Origin: Aquabacterium sp. OR-4
GTDB lineage: Bacteria > Pseudomonadota > Gammaproteobacteria > Burkholderiales > Burkholderiaceae_C
Direction of reading: 5' to 3'
NCBI RefSeq assembly: GCF_025290835.2
Contig: NZ_JAOCQD020000001.1
Span: 1,798,001 to 1,862,000 of the forward strand
Length of the DNA: 64,000 nt
The notes below the pieces were generated by a model. The model saw nothing but the letters and a program-made list of their open reading frames with translations. It did not search any database and was not told the origin of the DNA. Of this stretch, positions 1-7,237 are shown in pieces. Each line of letters opens with the position of its first letter. The stretch's first letter is position 1. The position numbers were made by a program, and so were the translations under genes.

Positions 1-467
1 GCGCCGGTCACCAGCACCGGGCCCTGCGCCGGCGTGAGCCCGTGGCGCTCGAGCGCCAGCACGCACAGGGCGGCGGTGTAGCCGGCCGTGCCGATGCCCA
101 TGGCCTGGCGCAGCGTGAACGGTGCCTGCAGCGGGATCAGCCAGCGCCCCGGCACGCGGGCGCGTTCGGCCAGGCCGCCCCAGTGCACCTCGCCCACGCC
201 CCAGCCGTTGAGCACCACGCGGTCGCCCACTGCGTAGCGAGGGTCGGCCGAGCTTTCCACCGTGCCGGCAAAGTCGATGCCCGGCACCATCGGAAAGCGC
301 CGCACCACCGGCGAGCGGCCGGTGATGGCCAGCGCATCCTTGTAGTTCAGCGTCGACCAGGCGACGCGCACGGTCACCTCGCCTTCGGGCAGCGCGGCAT
401 CGTCCAGCGCTGTCACGGCGGCCGTCTGCTGGCCCTCGTGGCGATCAATGAGCAGGCCTTGGAACAT
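1..467 (-). CDS. acuI: Acrylyl-CoA reductase / YhdH-type quinone oxidoreductase (partial)
   Basis: The N-terminal 155 residues of a medium-chain dehydrogenase/reductase of the YhdH/AcuI type, which reduce acrylyl-CoA to propionyl-CoA with NADPH in acrylate and DMSP breakdown. Visible are the GroES-like start with [11 protein letters not shown] (about residues 44-54), [12 protein letters not shown] and the [10 protein letters not shown] stretch, then the start of the NADP-binding half ([16 protein letters not shown]). There are no structural-zinc cysteines, as expected for this subfamily. The start is ATG at 467. The C-terminal half lies beyond the left edge. It follows the regulator gene acuR on the same strand with a gap of about 77 bases, so the two probably form an operon; that pairing is what favours AcuI over a generic quinone reductase. 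Confidence 0.85.
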   Translation of the reverse strand, partial: MFQGLLIDRHEGQQTAAVTALDDAALPEGEVTVRVAWSTLNYKDALAITGRSPVVRRFPMVPGIDFAGTVESSADPRYAVGDRVVLNGWGVGEVHWGGLAERARVPGRWLIPLQAPFTLRQAMGIGTAGYTAALCVLALERHGLTPAQGPVLVTG

Positions 468-544
468 GCGGTTCTCCCTGTGCGTGAGTGGGTGGGTGGG
501 TGAGTGGGTGCCTGACGGTGGCTTGGGCCCGGTTGGCCGCCGGC

Positions 545-1216
545 TCAGCGCGGCGCGGCAAGCAGCGCAAAAAATCCGGCGGCGTAGTCGTCCAGCGGGT
601 CGGCGGCCTGCTGCAGCTTGGCGCGCAGCACGGCGCCTTCCCAGCCGATCCAGAAGAAGCGGGCCAGTGCCGGTGCATCGTGCTGCGGCCCGATGTCGCC
701 GCCTGCCTGGGCCTCGGCCAGGCAGGCGGTGCGCTGCTGCCAGTCGACGAACACCTGCTCAAGCTGGGCGCGAAACGATTCGGGCAGCGTGCCCATCTCC
801 TGGCCCAGGTTGCCCACCAGGCAGCCGCGGCGAAAGCCGTGGCGCGCCATGCCGGCCTTGGCATCGTCGACAAACAGGCGCAGCCGGGCCAGCGGCGAGA
901 CGCGCGTATCGAGCAGGCAGCGGTCAAGCTTGCGCGCAAAGTACGCGGCATAAGCCTCGATCAGCGCCTGGCCAAAGGCTTCCTTGCTGCTGAAGTAGTA
1001 ATAGAACGACCCCTTGGGCACCTGCGCCGCGCGCAGCAGCTCGTCGATGCCCACTGCCGAGTAGCCCTTCTCGGTCAGCACCGCCACGCCGCTGCGCAGC
1101 AGCTGCGCACGGGTGTCCAGCCCGCCCGGGGTGCCCGGGTTGCGGGGCGGGCGACCGCGCCGCCGGGGCAGGCCCGGTTCGGCGGCAGGGGTCGGTTTGA
1201 GGGGCTGCTGTGGCAT
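545..1216 (-). CDS. acuR: TetR-family transcriptional repressor, AcuR-like
   Basis: A 223-aa TetR repressor. A basic, proline-rich N-terminus is followed by the helix-turn-helix at about residues 55-80 ([16 protein letters not shown] is the recognition region). The ligand domain carries [20 protein letters not shown] (about 123-142) and [14 protein letters not shown], which match what I recall of AcuR, the acrylate-responsive repressor of the DMSP/acrylate genes of Rhodobacter. Known AcuR represses its own operon and is released by acrylate; the same is inferred here from the adjacent acuI and the palindrome just upstream of this gene. No DMSP lyase gene is visible, but the window ends inside acuI. 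Confidence 0.86.
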   Translation of the reverse strand: MPQQPLKPTPAAEPGLPRRRGRPPRNPGTPGGLDTRAQLLRSGVAVLTEKGYSAVGIDELLRAAQVPKGSFYYYFSSKEAFGQALIEAYAAYFARKLDRCLLDTRVSPLARLRLFVDDAKAGMARHGFRRGCLVGNLGQEMGTLPESFRAQLEQVFVDWQQRTACLAEAQAGGDIGPQHDAPALARFFWIGWEGAVLRAKLQQAADPLDDYAAGFFALLAAPR

Positions 1217-1253
1217 GGCTCGGGTGTGCTGCCGGCCGATTGTGCACAGAATT

Positions 1254-1268
1254 TAGACCGATCGTCTA
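1254..1268. promoter_or_regulatory. Palindromic operator upstream of acuR
   Basis: TAGACCGATCGTCTA has perfect 5-bp arms (TAGAC/GTCTA) around CGATC and lies 38 bases upstream of the acuR ATG, in a locally AT-richer patch. Its form matches operators of TetR repressors of the NemR/AcuR type. Autoregulation by AcuR is inferred. Confidence 0.6.
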
Positions 1269-1474
1269 TTAAATCCATTCCGCCAGCCTGGCCGCGCTGG
1301 CCATCCCCTTGCCTGCCGCAGGTGCCCGCTGCGCTGGCCAGCGCACGCGGCCTTGTCCTACAGCGCGCCAGCGCCCGGGCTGATCGCCCCGGCCGGCCGC
1401 GGCCGGCAGCATGGCCTGGCCAGCCGCGCGAGCCCGCCGGCGGCAGATCACAAACCAATCGTGAGGGAGCTGCG
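1269..1474. other. Intergenic region between acuR and bphO
   Basis: About 200 bases of GC-rich sequence between divergent genes. Frames through it are open but their codon use looks like shadow. The only signals I see are the acuR operator at its left edge and a purine-rich Shine-Dalgarno (GAGGGAG, 1463-1469) at its right edge ahead of a short ORF. Confidence 0.4.
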
Positions 1475-1588
1475 ATGACGGTTTTGCGCTCGGCATGGCC
1501 GATGAACCCGAGGCGCCGCGCTGCAGGCGCTGCAGCCGATGCAGTCGCGGCTGTCGGCCAGACCGCCCGGACGGGCCGGTGCGCGTGA
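1475..1588 (+). CDS. Short upstream ORF coupled to bphO
   Basis: A 37-codon ORF with a good Shine-Dalgarno (GAGGGAG, five bases before the ATG). Its stop codon TGA (1586-1588) overlaps the GTG (1585-1587) that is the best-placed start of bphO, giving a GTGA junction. The peptide (begins MTVLRSAWPM, rich in Ala and Arg) matches nothing I know. It may be a leader that couples translation to bphO. Alternatively, bphO may really start at ATG 1495 in the other frame. Its existence as an expressed peptide is a guess. Confidence 0.3.
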   Translation: MTVLRSAWPMNPRRRAAGAAADAVAAVGQTARTGRCA

Positions 1589-2316
1589 GCGCGGCCTGCC
1601 CTCGCCACCCGGCCAAGGCCGAGGCCCACGCCGCCGCCACGCTGGCGCCAGCCGCGCCGCCCTCGCTGCACGCCGCGCTGCGCCAGGGCACGCGCCACAG
1701 CCATGCACGCATCGAGGCCGCGCTGGCGCTGGACCGCCTGGGCACCGATCCGCACGCCGTGGCCCGCTACGGCCGGGTGCTGCAGGCGCTGGCGCTGTTT
1801 CACGGCCACTGGCAGCCGCAGGTGCGCGCGGCCCTGCCCGCGGCCTGGCGCGGCTGGCTCGACGACGCGCCGCGCCAGCGCTGGCTGGCCGATGACCTGG
1901 CCGCGCTGGGCCTGGACTGGCCCGACGCGCACACGGGCGATGCACGTTATGAGCTGGGCCTGGTCGACGCGCTCGAGGCCCTGGCCTCGCTGTACGTGGT
2001 GGAAGGTTCGGCCCTCGGCGGCCAGGTGATCGTGCGCAGCCTGGGCCGCCAGGCGCCGGCGCTGCAGGGCCGCGCCTGCCGCTACTTCAGCGGCCACGGC
2101 ACGCTCACCGGCGCACGCTGGCAGGCCTTTGGCGAGCTGATGGCCACCGCCGGCCCGGCGCTCGCCGCCACGCCCGCCGCGCAGGCGCGTGCGGTGCGCG
2201 CGGCCGATGCCACGTTCTGGGCCCTGCTGCAGGCCGCGCAGGACCAGCAGGCCACGGTGCAGGCCGGGCCCGGCCTGTCTACCGGCGCGGCAGGCCCGTG
2301 GGGCGGCAGCCGGTGA
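1585..2316 (+). CDS. bphO: Biliverdin-producing heme oxygenase
   Basis: Heme oxygenase that opens heme to biliverdin, the chromophore of the adjacent phytochrome. The family pattern LRQGTRHSHARIEAALAL is present, with the proximal His in the HSHARIE segment, as is the distal-helix motif LYVVEGSALGGQVI. From GTG 1585 the product is about 243 aa, with a poorly conserved, Ala/Pro-rich first 30 residues; bacterial BphO proteins are usually about 190-200 aa. An alternative start is ATG 1495. The stop overlaps the bphP start as GTGA at 2313-2316, so the two are translationally coupled, the usual bphO-bphP arrangement. Confidence 0.85.
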   Translation: MSAACPRHPAKAEAHAAATLAPAAPPSLHAALRQGTRHSHARIEAALALDRLGTDPHAVARYGRVLQALALFHGHWQPQVRAALPAAWRGWLDDAPRQRWLADDLAALGLDWPDAHTGDARYELGLVDALEALASLYVVEGSALGGQVIVRSLGRQAPALQGRACRYFSGHGTLTGARWQAFGELMATAGPALAATPAAQARAVRAADATFWALLQAAQDQQATVQAGPGLSTGAAGPWGGSR

Positions 2317-4592
2317 GCGCGCCGCCGGTCACCCTGGACAACTGCGCCGACGAGCCGATCCATGTGCCCGGCGCCATCCAGCCGCATGGCGCACTGCTGG
2401 CGCTGGCCGGCGAGCACCTGGTGGCCTGGAGTGCCAATGCCGCCGAGCGCCTGGGCTGCCGCTGCCAGGCCGGCCTGGCCCTGCCGGCGCTGGGCCTGCC
2501 CGCGGCCGTGCTGCAGACCTGCCGCACGCTGATGGACGAGGCGCTGCAGCAGGACGGCCTGGCCAGCGCCGCCGCCGTGCAGTTGCAGGGCCGGGTTCAC
2601 GACCTGGTGGTGCACCGCCACGAGGGCCGCACCCTGCTCGAGTTTGAACAGCGCGCGAGCGCCGACGACGACGTGGCCGCGTTTGCGCTGATGGCCCACC
2701 GCGCGATCGAGCGCCTGAAGAAGGCGCCCAGCCTCGACGCACTGCTGCAGCGCGCGGCCGACGCGGTGCGCCAGCTCACCGGCTTCGACCGCGTGATGAG
2801 CTACCGCTTCCGCCACGACCAGAGCGGCGACGTGGTGGCCGAGGCCCTGGCGCCGGGCCTGCAGCCCTACCTGGGGCGGCGCTATCCGGCCAGCGACATC
2901 CCGGCGCAGGCGCGGCGTCTGTACATCCTGAACAGCCTGCGCCTGATCAGTGACGTGGGCTACCAGCCGGTGCCGCTGCTGGGCCGGCCCGGCGACGCGC
3001 CGCTCGACCTCACCCACGCCGTGCTGCGCAGCGTGTCGCCGATCCATGTGGAGTACCTGCAGAACATGGGCGTGGGCGCGTCGATGAGCGTGTCCATCGT
3101 CGTGCAGGGCGCGCTGTGGGGCATGCTGGCCTGCCACCACATGACACCGCGCCAGGTGCCCTACTCGGTGCGCATGTCCTGCGACGTGCTGGCGCAGGTG
3201 GTGTCGTCGGCGGTGCAGACCTTTCAGTCGCGCGAGCTGGCCCGGCGCCAGTCGCAGGGTGCGGCCCTGGTTTCGGCGCTGGGGCTCGAGGCCAACCACA
3301 GCGACGACCTGGTGGCCGCGCTGGCCGCCCATTCGCCCGATCTGCTGCAGGTGTTCGGGGCCGACGCCGCGGTGCTGGCCCAGGGCCGGCGCCTGCGCGT
3401 GGTGGGCACACTGCCGGCGGCACTGGCCGAGGCCGCGCTGAACGCCCTGCCCGCCCGCGACAACGGCCTGCTCGCGCTCGACGACCGCGCCGACTGGCCG
3501 CCCGCGCTGCAGCCCCTGCTGCCGGGCTGGGCCGGCCTGCTGCTGCTCACCGCCGACGCCCATACCCGCTCGCGCGTGCTGCTGCTGCGCCGCGAGCAGG
3601 TGCACACCGTGCGCTGGGGCGGCGTGCCCGACAAGCCGGTGACGATCGGCCCGCGCGGGCCGCGGCTGACGCCGCGCGGCTCGTTCGACGAGTGGCGCCA
3701 AACCGTGCGCGGCCGCAGCCTGCCGTGGGACGCCACCAGCCTGCAGACCGCGCGCGAGCTGCTCACCGAACTGCAGCGCGCCAGCCTGTCGCAGCAGGCC
3801 GAGACCGAGGTGGCGCGCCTGAACCTGCTGGCCATGCTGGGCCACGACCTGCGCGACCCGCTGCAGGCCATCCACATGGTGGCCGGCCTGCTCAAGCAGG
3901 ACGACCAGGTGCCGCGCCTGGCCCACCGGCTCGAGGCTTCCAGCCGCCGCATGCAGCGCCTGATCTCGCAGGTGCTCGACTTCAGCCGCGCCGAGGCCGG
4001 CCTGCAGCTGGCCAGCAGCTTCGAACCGGTGGACCTGCGCAGCCTGCTGGACGACCTGGTGGAAGAGTCGCGCCTGGGCCATCCCGAGGTGCCGGTGGTG
4101 CTGCAACTGCCCGGCGCCGAGACAATCGCCACCCCCGCCCCATCCAACCCATCCAACCCATCCAACCCATCCAACCCATCCAAGCCATCCAACCCATCCG
4201 GCCCGACCGGCGCCTTGCCGGCGCCCGGCCCGGCGGCGGCGGCCCTGGTGACGGGCGATGCCAGCCGCCTGGCCCAGCTGCTGGGCAATCTGCTGGCCAA
4301 TGCCCGGCACCATGGCCAGCCGGGCACGCCGGTGCGGCTGACGCTGCAACCGCAGCCCGGGCAATGGCAGCTCAGCGTGTGCAACCACGGCGAGCCCATC
4401 GACGCCGCCACCGCCGCCACGCTGTTCCAGCCGCTGCGCCGCGGGCCGGCCGGCAGCTCGCGCAACCGCGACGGCCTGGGCCTGGGCCTGTTCATCGCCG
4501 CGCGCATCGCCACCGAGCATGGCGCCACGCTGGGCTACAGCCACGAGGCTGGGCAGGTGGTGTTCACGCTGCGCCTGCCGGCCTGCGACTGA
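2313..4592 (+). CDS. bphP: Bacteriophytochrome sensor histidine kinase
   Basis: A red/far-red light receptor kinase of about 759 aa. The N-terminal PAS domain carries the biliverdin-binding Cys in LDNCADEPIHVPGAIQPHG (Cys 11). The GAF domain has YPASDIPAQARRLYI (about 191-205), then a PHY domain. The kinase follows: HisKA with LLAMLGHDLRDPLQAI (phosphoacceptor His about 511), then HATPase with an N-box (LLGNLLANARHHG) and G-box (DGLGLGLFIAARIATEHGA). A run of Asn-Pro-Ser repeats interrupts the HATPase domain just before the N-box. The start GTG 2313 overlaps the bphO stop; GTG 2298 is also in frame. No response regulator follows, so its phosphotransfer partner must be elsewhere. Confidence 0.93.
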   Translation: MSAPPVTLDNCADEPIHVPGAIQPHGALLALAGEHLVAWSANAAERLGCRCQAGLALPALGLPAAVLQTCRTLMDEALQQDGLASAAAVQLQGRVHDLVVHRHEGRTLLEFEQRASADDDVAAFALMAHRAIERLKKAPSLDALLQRAADAVRQLTGFDRVMSYRFRHDQSGDVVAEALAPGLQPYLGRRYPASDIPAQARRLYILNSLRLISDVGYQPVPLLGRPGDAPLDLTHAVLRSVSPIHVEYLQNMGVGASMSVSIVVQGALWGMLACHHMTPRQVPYSVRMSCDVLAQVVSSAVQTFQSRELARRQSQGAALVSALGLEANHSDDLVAALAAHSPDLLQVFGADAAVLAQGRRLRVVGTLPAALAEAALNALPARDNGLLALDDRADWPPALQPLLPGWAGLLLLTADAHTRSRVLLLRREQVHTVRWGGVPDKPVTIGPRGPRLTPRGSFDEWRQTVRGRSLPWDATSLQTARELLTELQRASLSQQAETEVARLNLLAMLGHDLRDPLQAIHMVAGLLKQDDQVPRLAHRLEASSRRMQRLISQVLDFSRAEAGLQLASSFEPVDLRSLLDDLVEESRLGHPEVPVVLQLPGAETIATPAPSNPSNPSNPSNPSKPSNPSGPTGALPAPGPAAAALVTGDASRLAQLLGNLLANARHHGQPGTPVRLTLQPQPGQWQLSVCNHGEPIDAATAATLFQPLRRGPAGSSRNRDGLGLGLFIAARIATEHGATLGYSHEAGQVVFTLRLPACD
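4138..4200 (+). repeat. Nine-base tandem repeat inside bphP
   Basis: About six to seven copies of the 9-bp unit CCATCCAAC (one copy has AAG), read as Asn-Pro-Ser repeats near residues 609-629 of BphP. The array stays in frame and sits in a loop of the ATPase domain just before the nucleotide-binding N-box. Because the unit is a multiple of three, copy-number change would alter loop length without frameshift. Confidence 0.9.
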
Positions 4593-4645
4593 TCGCCGGC
4601 ACTTGATCGCCGGCACTTGATCGCCTGCACTTGATCGCCTGCACC
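4590..4645 (+). repeat. Four-copy 14-bp tandem repeat at the bphP stop codon
   Basis: Units begin at 4590, 4604, 4618 and 4632, each starting TGATCGCC (copies 1-2) or TGATCGCCT (copies 3-4). The first TGA is the bphP stop codon, so each unit repeats the stop. The rest of the gap to 4931 shows no gene I can support. Confidence 0.85.
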
Positions 4646-4931
4646 GGGCCGGGCCGGGCCGCCTGGCCGCGTGTTGACCCGCCCGCCCAGCGCGCCCGCA
4701 TCCGCCAAACAACGGACGATTTAACGGATTGCCGCAGCGGCCAGACCAGGCGCCGCGGCAACACGGTCGCACGGCGCCCGGATGCCGACAATCGAGCCGG
4801 CAAGGAACGCAGGCGCCAATGTCTGGCAGCGCGGCCCTTGCGGCCGGCGATCACGGGTCGGCGGTCGTGCGCCACAGCGCCCGAGGAGTTGCAACGCCGT
4901 GACGACCAGTTTGCGCGCCCCACGCCACGCC

Positions 4932-5393
4932 ATGGTGGTCTGGACCGATGAGCATGCGCTCGGTCTGGACGAACTCGATGCCCAGCATCGCCTGTTGTTC
5001 GACCTGACCAACGACCTGTGGCACCACCTGGTGCGCCGCAGCGCCCGCACCGAGGTGCTGGCCACGCTGACGGCGCTGGAGCGTTATGCGCTGTCGCATT
5101 TTTCGGCCGAAGAGACCTTCATGCGCGTGACCTGCTATCCGCACATCGACGCGCACACCGCCGAGCACGCCGAGTTCATCGAGCGGGTGTCACGCGAAAA
5201 AACCGCGGTGATGCAGGGCCATGCGCTGGGTTTCGACCTGCTGAGCTACCTGAAGAACTGGCTCACCGAGCACATCCTACGCGCCGACAAGGATTTCGCC
5301 CACCTGGCCCGCGCCTGCCACCCCGAACTGGCCCTGCCCGCAGATACCGCCGGCGCACCGGGCTTCTGGCGGCGCCTGCGCGCGCGCTGGTGA
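4932..5393 (+). CDS. Bacteriohemerythrin
   Basis: A 153-aa four-helix O2-binding di-iron protein, normal length for the family. The full ligand set is visible: His19 (LDAQH), His56 and Glu60 (SHFSAEE), His75 and His79 (HTAEH), His114 and Asp119 (TEHILRAD). The start ATG 4932 (MVVWTDEHALGLDELD) gives the standard N-terminal Trp pattern; the same frame is open further upstream but without family similarity. It lies 339 bases after bphP. It probably buffers, carries or senses oxygen in the cytoplasm; no signalling domain is fused to it. Confidence 0.93.
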   Translation: MVVWTDEHALGLDELDAQHRLLFDLTNDLWHHLVRRSARTEVLATLTALERYALSHFSAEETFMRVTCYPHIDAHTAEHAEFIERVSREKTAVMQGHALGFDLLSYLKNWLTEHILRADKDFAHLARACHPELALPADTAGAPGFWRRLRARW

Positions 5394-5455
5394 TGCCGGT
5401 GCCGGGCCGCACGCGATCCATGCGCAGCGGCAGGCACCACGCGGCCGCCAGGCCC

Positions 5456-5491
5456 CAAACGAAACGGGCCGCGTCAGCTGACGCGGCCCGT
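5456..5491 (-). terminator. Rho-independent terminator after tRNA-Pro
   Basis: A perfect palindrome spans 5464-5491 (arms of 14 bases, centre AGCT). Reading the minus strand it is followed by TTTCGTTT, so it terminates the tRNA transcript coming from 5506-5582. Confidence 0.8.
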
Positions 5492-5505
5492 GTTCGATGA
5501 TGACT

Positions 5506-5582
5506 TGGTCGGGGCGATAGGATTCGAACCTACGACCCTCTGCTCCCAAAGCAGATGCGCTACCAGACTGCGCTACACCCCG
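5506..5582 (-). tRNA. tRNA-Pro (anticodon TGG)
   Basis: A 77-nt cloverleaf on the minus strand with encoded 3' CCA. The acceptor stem CGGGGTG pairs with the CGCCCCG end, the anticodon loop is TTTGGGA with anticodon TGG, and the T loop is GGTTCGAATCC. It reads proline codons CCN. No integration scar is seen next to it. Confidence 0.97.
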
Positions 5583-5637
5583 AAGCTGCGCATTCTAGCC
5601 GGCCGGGCTGCGGCCACCCGGCCTGCCCGTGCGGGGC

Positions 5638-6141
5638 TCAGAGCTGGATCACCTCCGGCGCCGGCAGCATCAGCTGCCGCGACACCGCCTCGCACTGGCG
5701 GATGTGCTGCTCGCACACATAGTTCAGCGCCGAGTAGGTGAGCGCGGCCGAGACCAGCTGCCCGGCCACCGGCACCACCTTGGCCGCCTGCTGGGTGGTC
5801 AGGCGCACGCCCACGGTCTTGAGCAGCAGCAGCACCACCTCGCGCGTCACCACCTTGCCCAGCACCAGGCCGCCGGCGCTGGACAAGGCCTTGTAGACCA
5901 CCAGCTTGCGCTGCGGCGACAGGCGCTCCACCTGCTCGCGGCTGAGGCCGAAGGCGGCGCTGATCTCGGGCAGCAGCTTGACCAGCACGCCCACATCGGT
6001 GACCCAGTCGATGCCCGGCAGCGGCACCATGGCCACGCCGGCCGCCATCAAGGCCCGCTGGCGCACGCGCTGGCGGCAGCGACGCGCCACGCGGGCCAGC
6101 GCGTCGGAACTGGCGGGAAACGGATCGGTGGCGGGCTTCAT
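5638..6141 (-). CDS. Small membrane-associated protein, DUF697/EcsC-like
   Basis: A 167-aa protein. The conserved centre has VPLPGIDWVTDVGVLVKLLP and FGLSREQVERLSPQ. Two amphipathic or hydrophobic stretches follow (VVLLLLKTVGV; QAAKVVPVAGQLVSAALTYSALNYV) and suggest membrane association. The PLPGID pattern resembles DUF697/EcsC-type proteins, but I cannot assign a function. The start is ATG 6141; upstream parts of the frame lie in rraA. It follows rraA on the same strand with 31 bases between, so cotranscription is likely. Confidence 0.6.
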   Translation of the reverse strand: MKPATDPFPASSDALARVARRCRQRVRQRALMAAGVAMVPLPGIDWVTDVGVLVKLLPEISAAFGLSREQVERLSPQRKLVVYKALSSAGGLVLGKVVTREVVLLLLKTVGVRLTTQQAAKVVPVAGQLVSAALTYSALNYVCEQHIRQCEAVSRQLMLPAPEVIQL

Positions 6142-6172
6142 GCGCTGTCGGAGCCGCGCCGCGGGTGGAAGT

Positions 6173-6667
6173 TCAGGCCGGCGCCCGGTCGAGCAGCACG
6201 ATGCCGTCGGCGTCGGCCACCAGCCAGTCGCCGGGGCGCACCGCAACGCCCTGCACAAGAACCGGCACATCCACCTGGCCGGCCTGCCGGCGCTCGGTGG
6301 GCAGGGGCATCAGCGCCAGCGCGCGGATGCCCAGATCCGTGGCCGCCAGCTCGGCCACGTCGCGCACGCAACCGTCCACCACCACGCCGGCCCAGCCGTT
6401 GCGCGCGGCAGCCGCGGCGATGTTGCCGCCCACCAGGGCCCGGCGCAGCGAGCCGCCGCCGTCCACCACCAGCACGGCGCCGTGGCCGGGGCCTTCGAGC
6501 AGGGCCTTGACCGAGCTGTTGTCCTCGAAACACTTCACCGTGCGCACCGGGCCGGCAAAGGCGCTGCGCCCGCCATAGGCCGCAAACACCGGCGGCAGCA
6601 CGCGAAAGGCACCGCTGGTATCGCCCTTGTGGGCATCGCACAGGTCACAGGTGGGCACCACCAACAT
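6173..6667 (-). CDS. rraA: RraA-family protein (RNase E regulator / HMG aldolase type)
   Basis: A 164-aa RraA-like protein. It starts with TCDLCDAH, then the core GGGSLRRALVGGNIAAAAAR (about 72-91) and WAGVVVDGCVRDVAEL. The Arg-Asp pair in GCVRD binds substrate and metal in family members that act as 4-hydroxy-4-methyl-2-oxoglutarate/oxaloacetate aldolases; other members inhibit RNase E. Which role applies cannot be told from sequence. Its 5' end overlaps the 3' end of the Lrp-type gene by 23 bases, suggesting one transcript. Confidence 0.88.
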   Translation of the reverse strand: MLVVPTCDLCDAHKGDTSGAFRVLPPVFAAYGGRSAFAGPVRTVKCFEDNSSVKALLEGPGHGAVLVVDGGGSLRRALVGGNIAAAAARNGWAGVVVDGCVRDVAELAATDLGIRALALMPLPTERRQAGQVDVPVLVQGVAVRPGDWLVADADGIVLLDRAPA

Positions 6668-7133
6668 CGTCAGGCTCCACGGCAGGGGATGCGGGCATCA
6701 TAGGCCGGGCGGCCAGCGGCGCCTTGAGGATGATCGCGGTGGCGGTGTCGCTCAGCGCGCAAAAGCGCGAGACCACGGCGTCGAGGTGCGGCACGTCAAC
6801 CACCGCAATCTCCAGCACCCAGCTGTGCTCGCCGGTCACGTTGTAGGCGTGCACCACCTCGGGCGTGGCCTGCAGCAGGCGCAGCATGGCGGCGTAGTCG
6901 CTGCGGCCCACACGCACCACGGCGCGAATGCCGTAGCCCAGCGCCGCCAGGTTGATCTGCGCCCGGTAGCCGCTGATCACGCCGGCCGACTCGAGCTTGC
7001 GCACCCGCTCGGTGACCGCCGGCTGCGACAGGTGAACCCGGCGGCCCAGCTCGGCCATCGACAGGCGCGCGTCGGTCTGCAGTTCGGCCAGGATGCGGCG
7101 GTCGTAGGTGTCAAAGCTGTGGGCTTCTGGCAT
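6645..7133 (-). CDS. Lrp/AsnC-family transcriptional regulator
   Basis: A 162-aa feast/famine regulator. The N-terminal winged HTH (DRRILAELQTDARLSMAELG, LSQPAVTERVRKLESAGVI) is followed by an AsnC ligand domain (YAAMLRLLQATPEVVHAYNVTGEHSW). ATG 7133 is the chosen start; an in-frame TTG at 7148 would add five residues. It is divergent from the EamA permease at 7238, and an inverted repeat lies between them, so it may control that exporter and itself. The effector is unknown, probably an amino acid as in most of the family. Confidence 0.88.
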   Translation of the reverse strand: MPEAHSFDTYDRRILAELQTDARLSMAELGRRVHLSQPAVTERVRKLESAGVISGYRAQINLAALGYGIRAVVRVGRSDYAAMLRLLQATPEVVHAYNVTGEHSWVLEIAVVDVPHLDAVVSRFCALSDTATAIILKAPLAARPMMPASPAVEPDDVGGAHL

Positions 7134-7146
7134 GTTCAAGGCCGGC

Positions 7147-7166
7147 AATCAAAACAATCTTGATTT
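7147..7166. promoter_or_regulatory. Inverted repeat between Lrp gene and EamA gene
   Basis: AATCAA and TTGATT (7147-7152, 7161-7166) form a perfect 6-bp inverted repeat with an 8-base spacer in an AT-rich island of an otherwise GC-rich region. Lrp/AsnC proteins bind such AT-rich dyads; control of both divergent genes is inferred. Confidence 0.5.
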
Positions 7167-7237
7167 TCATGGCCAATGCGGCCCATGACCATCAGTTGCT
7201 GATGGAAATCACCACCCGGCCTTCTTAACATTGCTGC

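Noticed and set aside
2082..4772. Minus-strand 896-codon frame across bphP
   Set aside because: Antisense shadow of bphO/bphP, full of His, Gln and Gly; the plus-strand genes have complete domain sets.
5583..5640. tRNA-Pro as an integration site
   Set aside because: I see no duplicated tRNA end and no integrase nearby; the only island in the window uses xthA.
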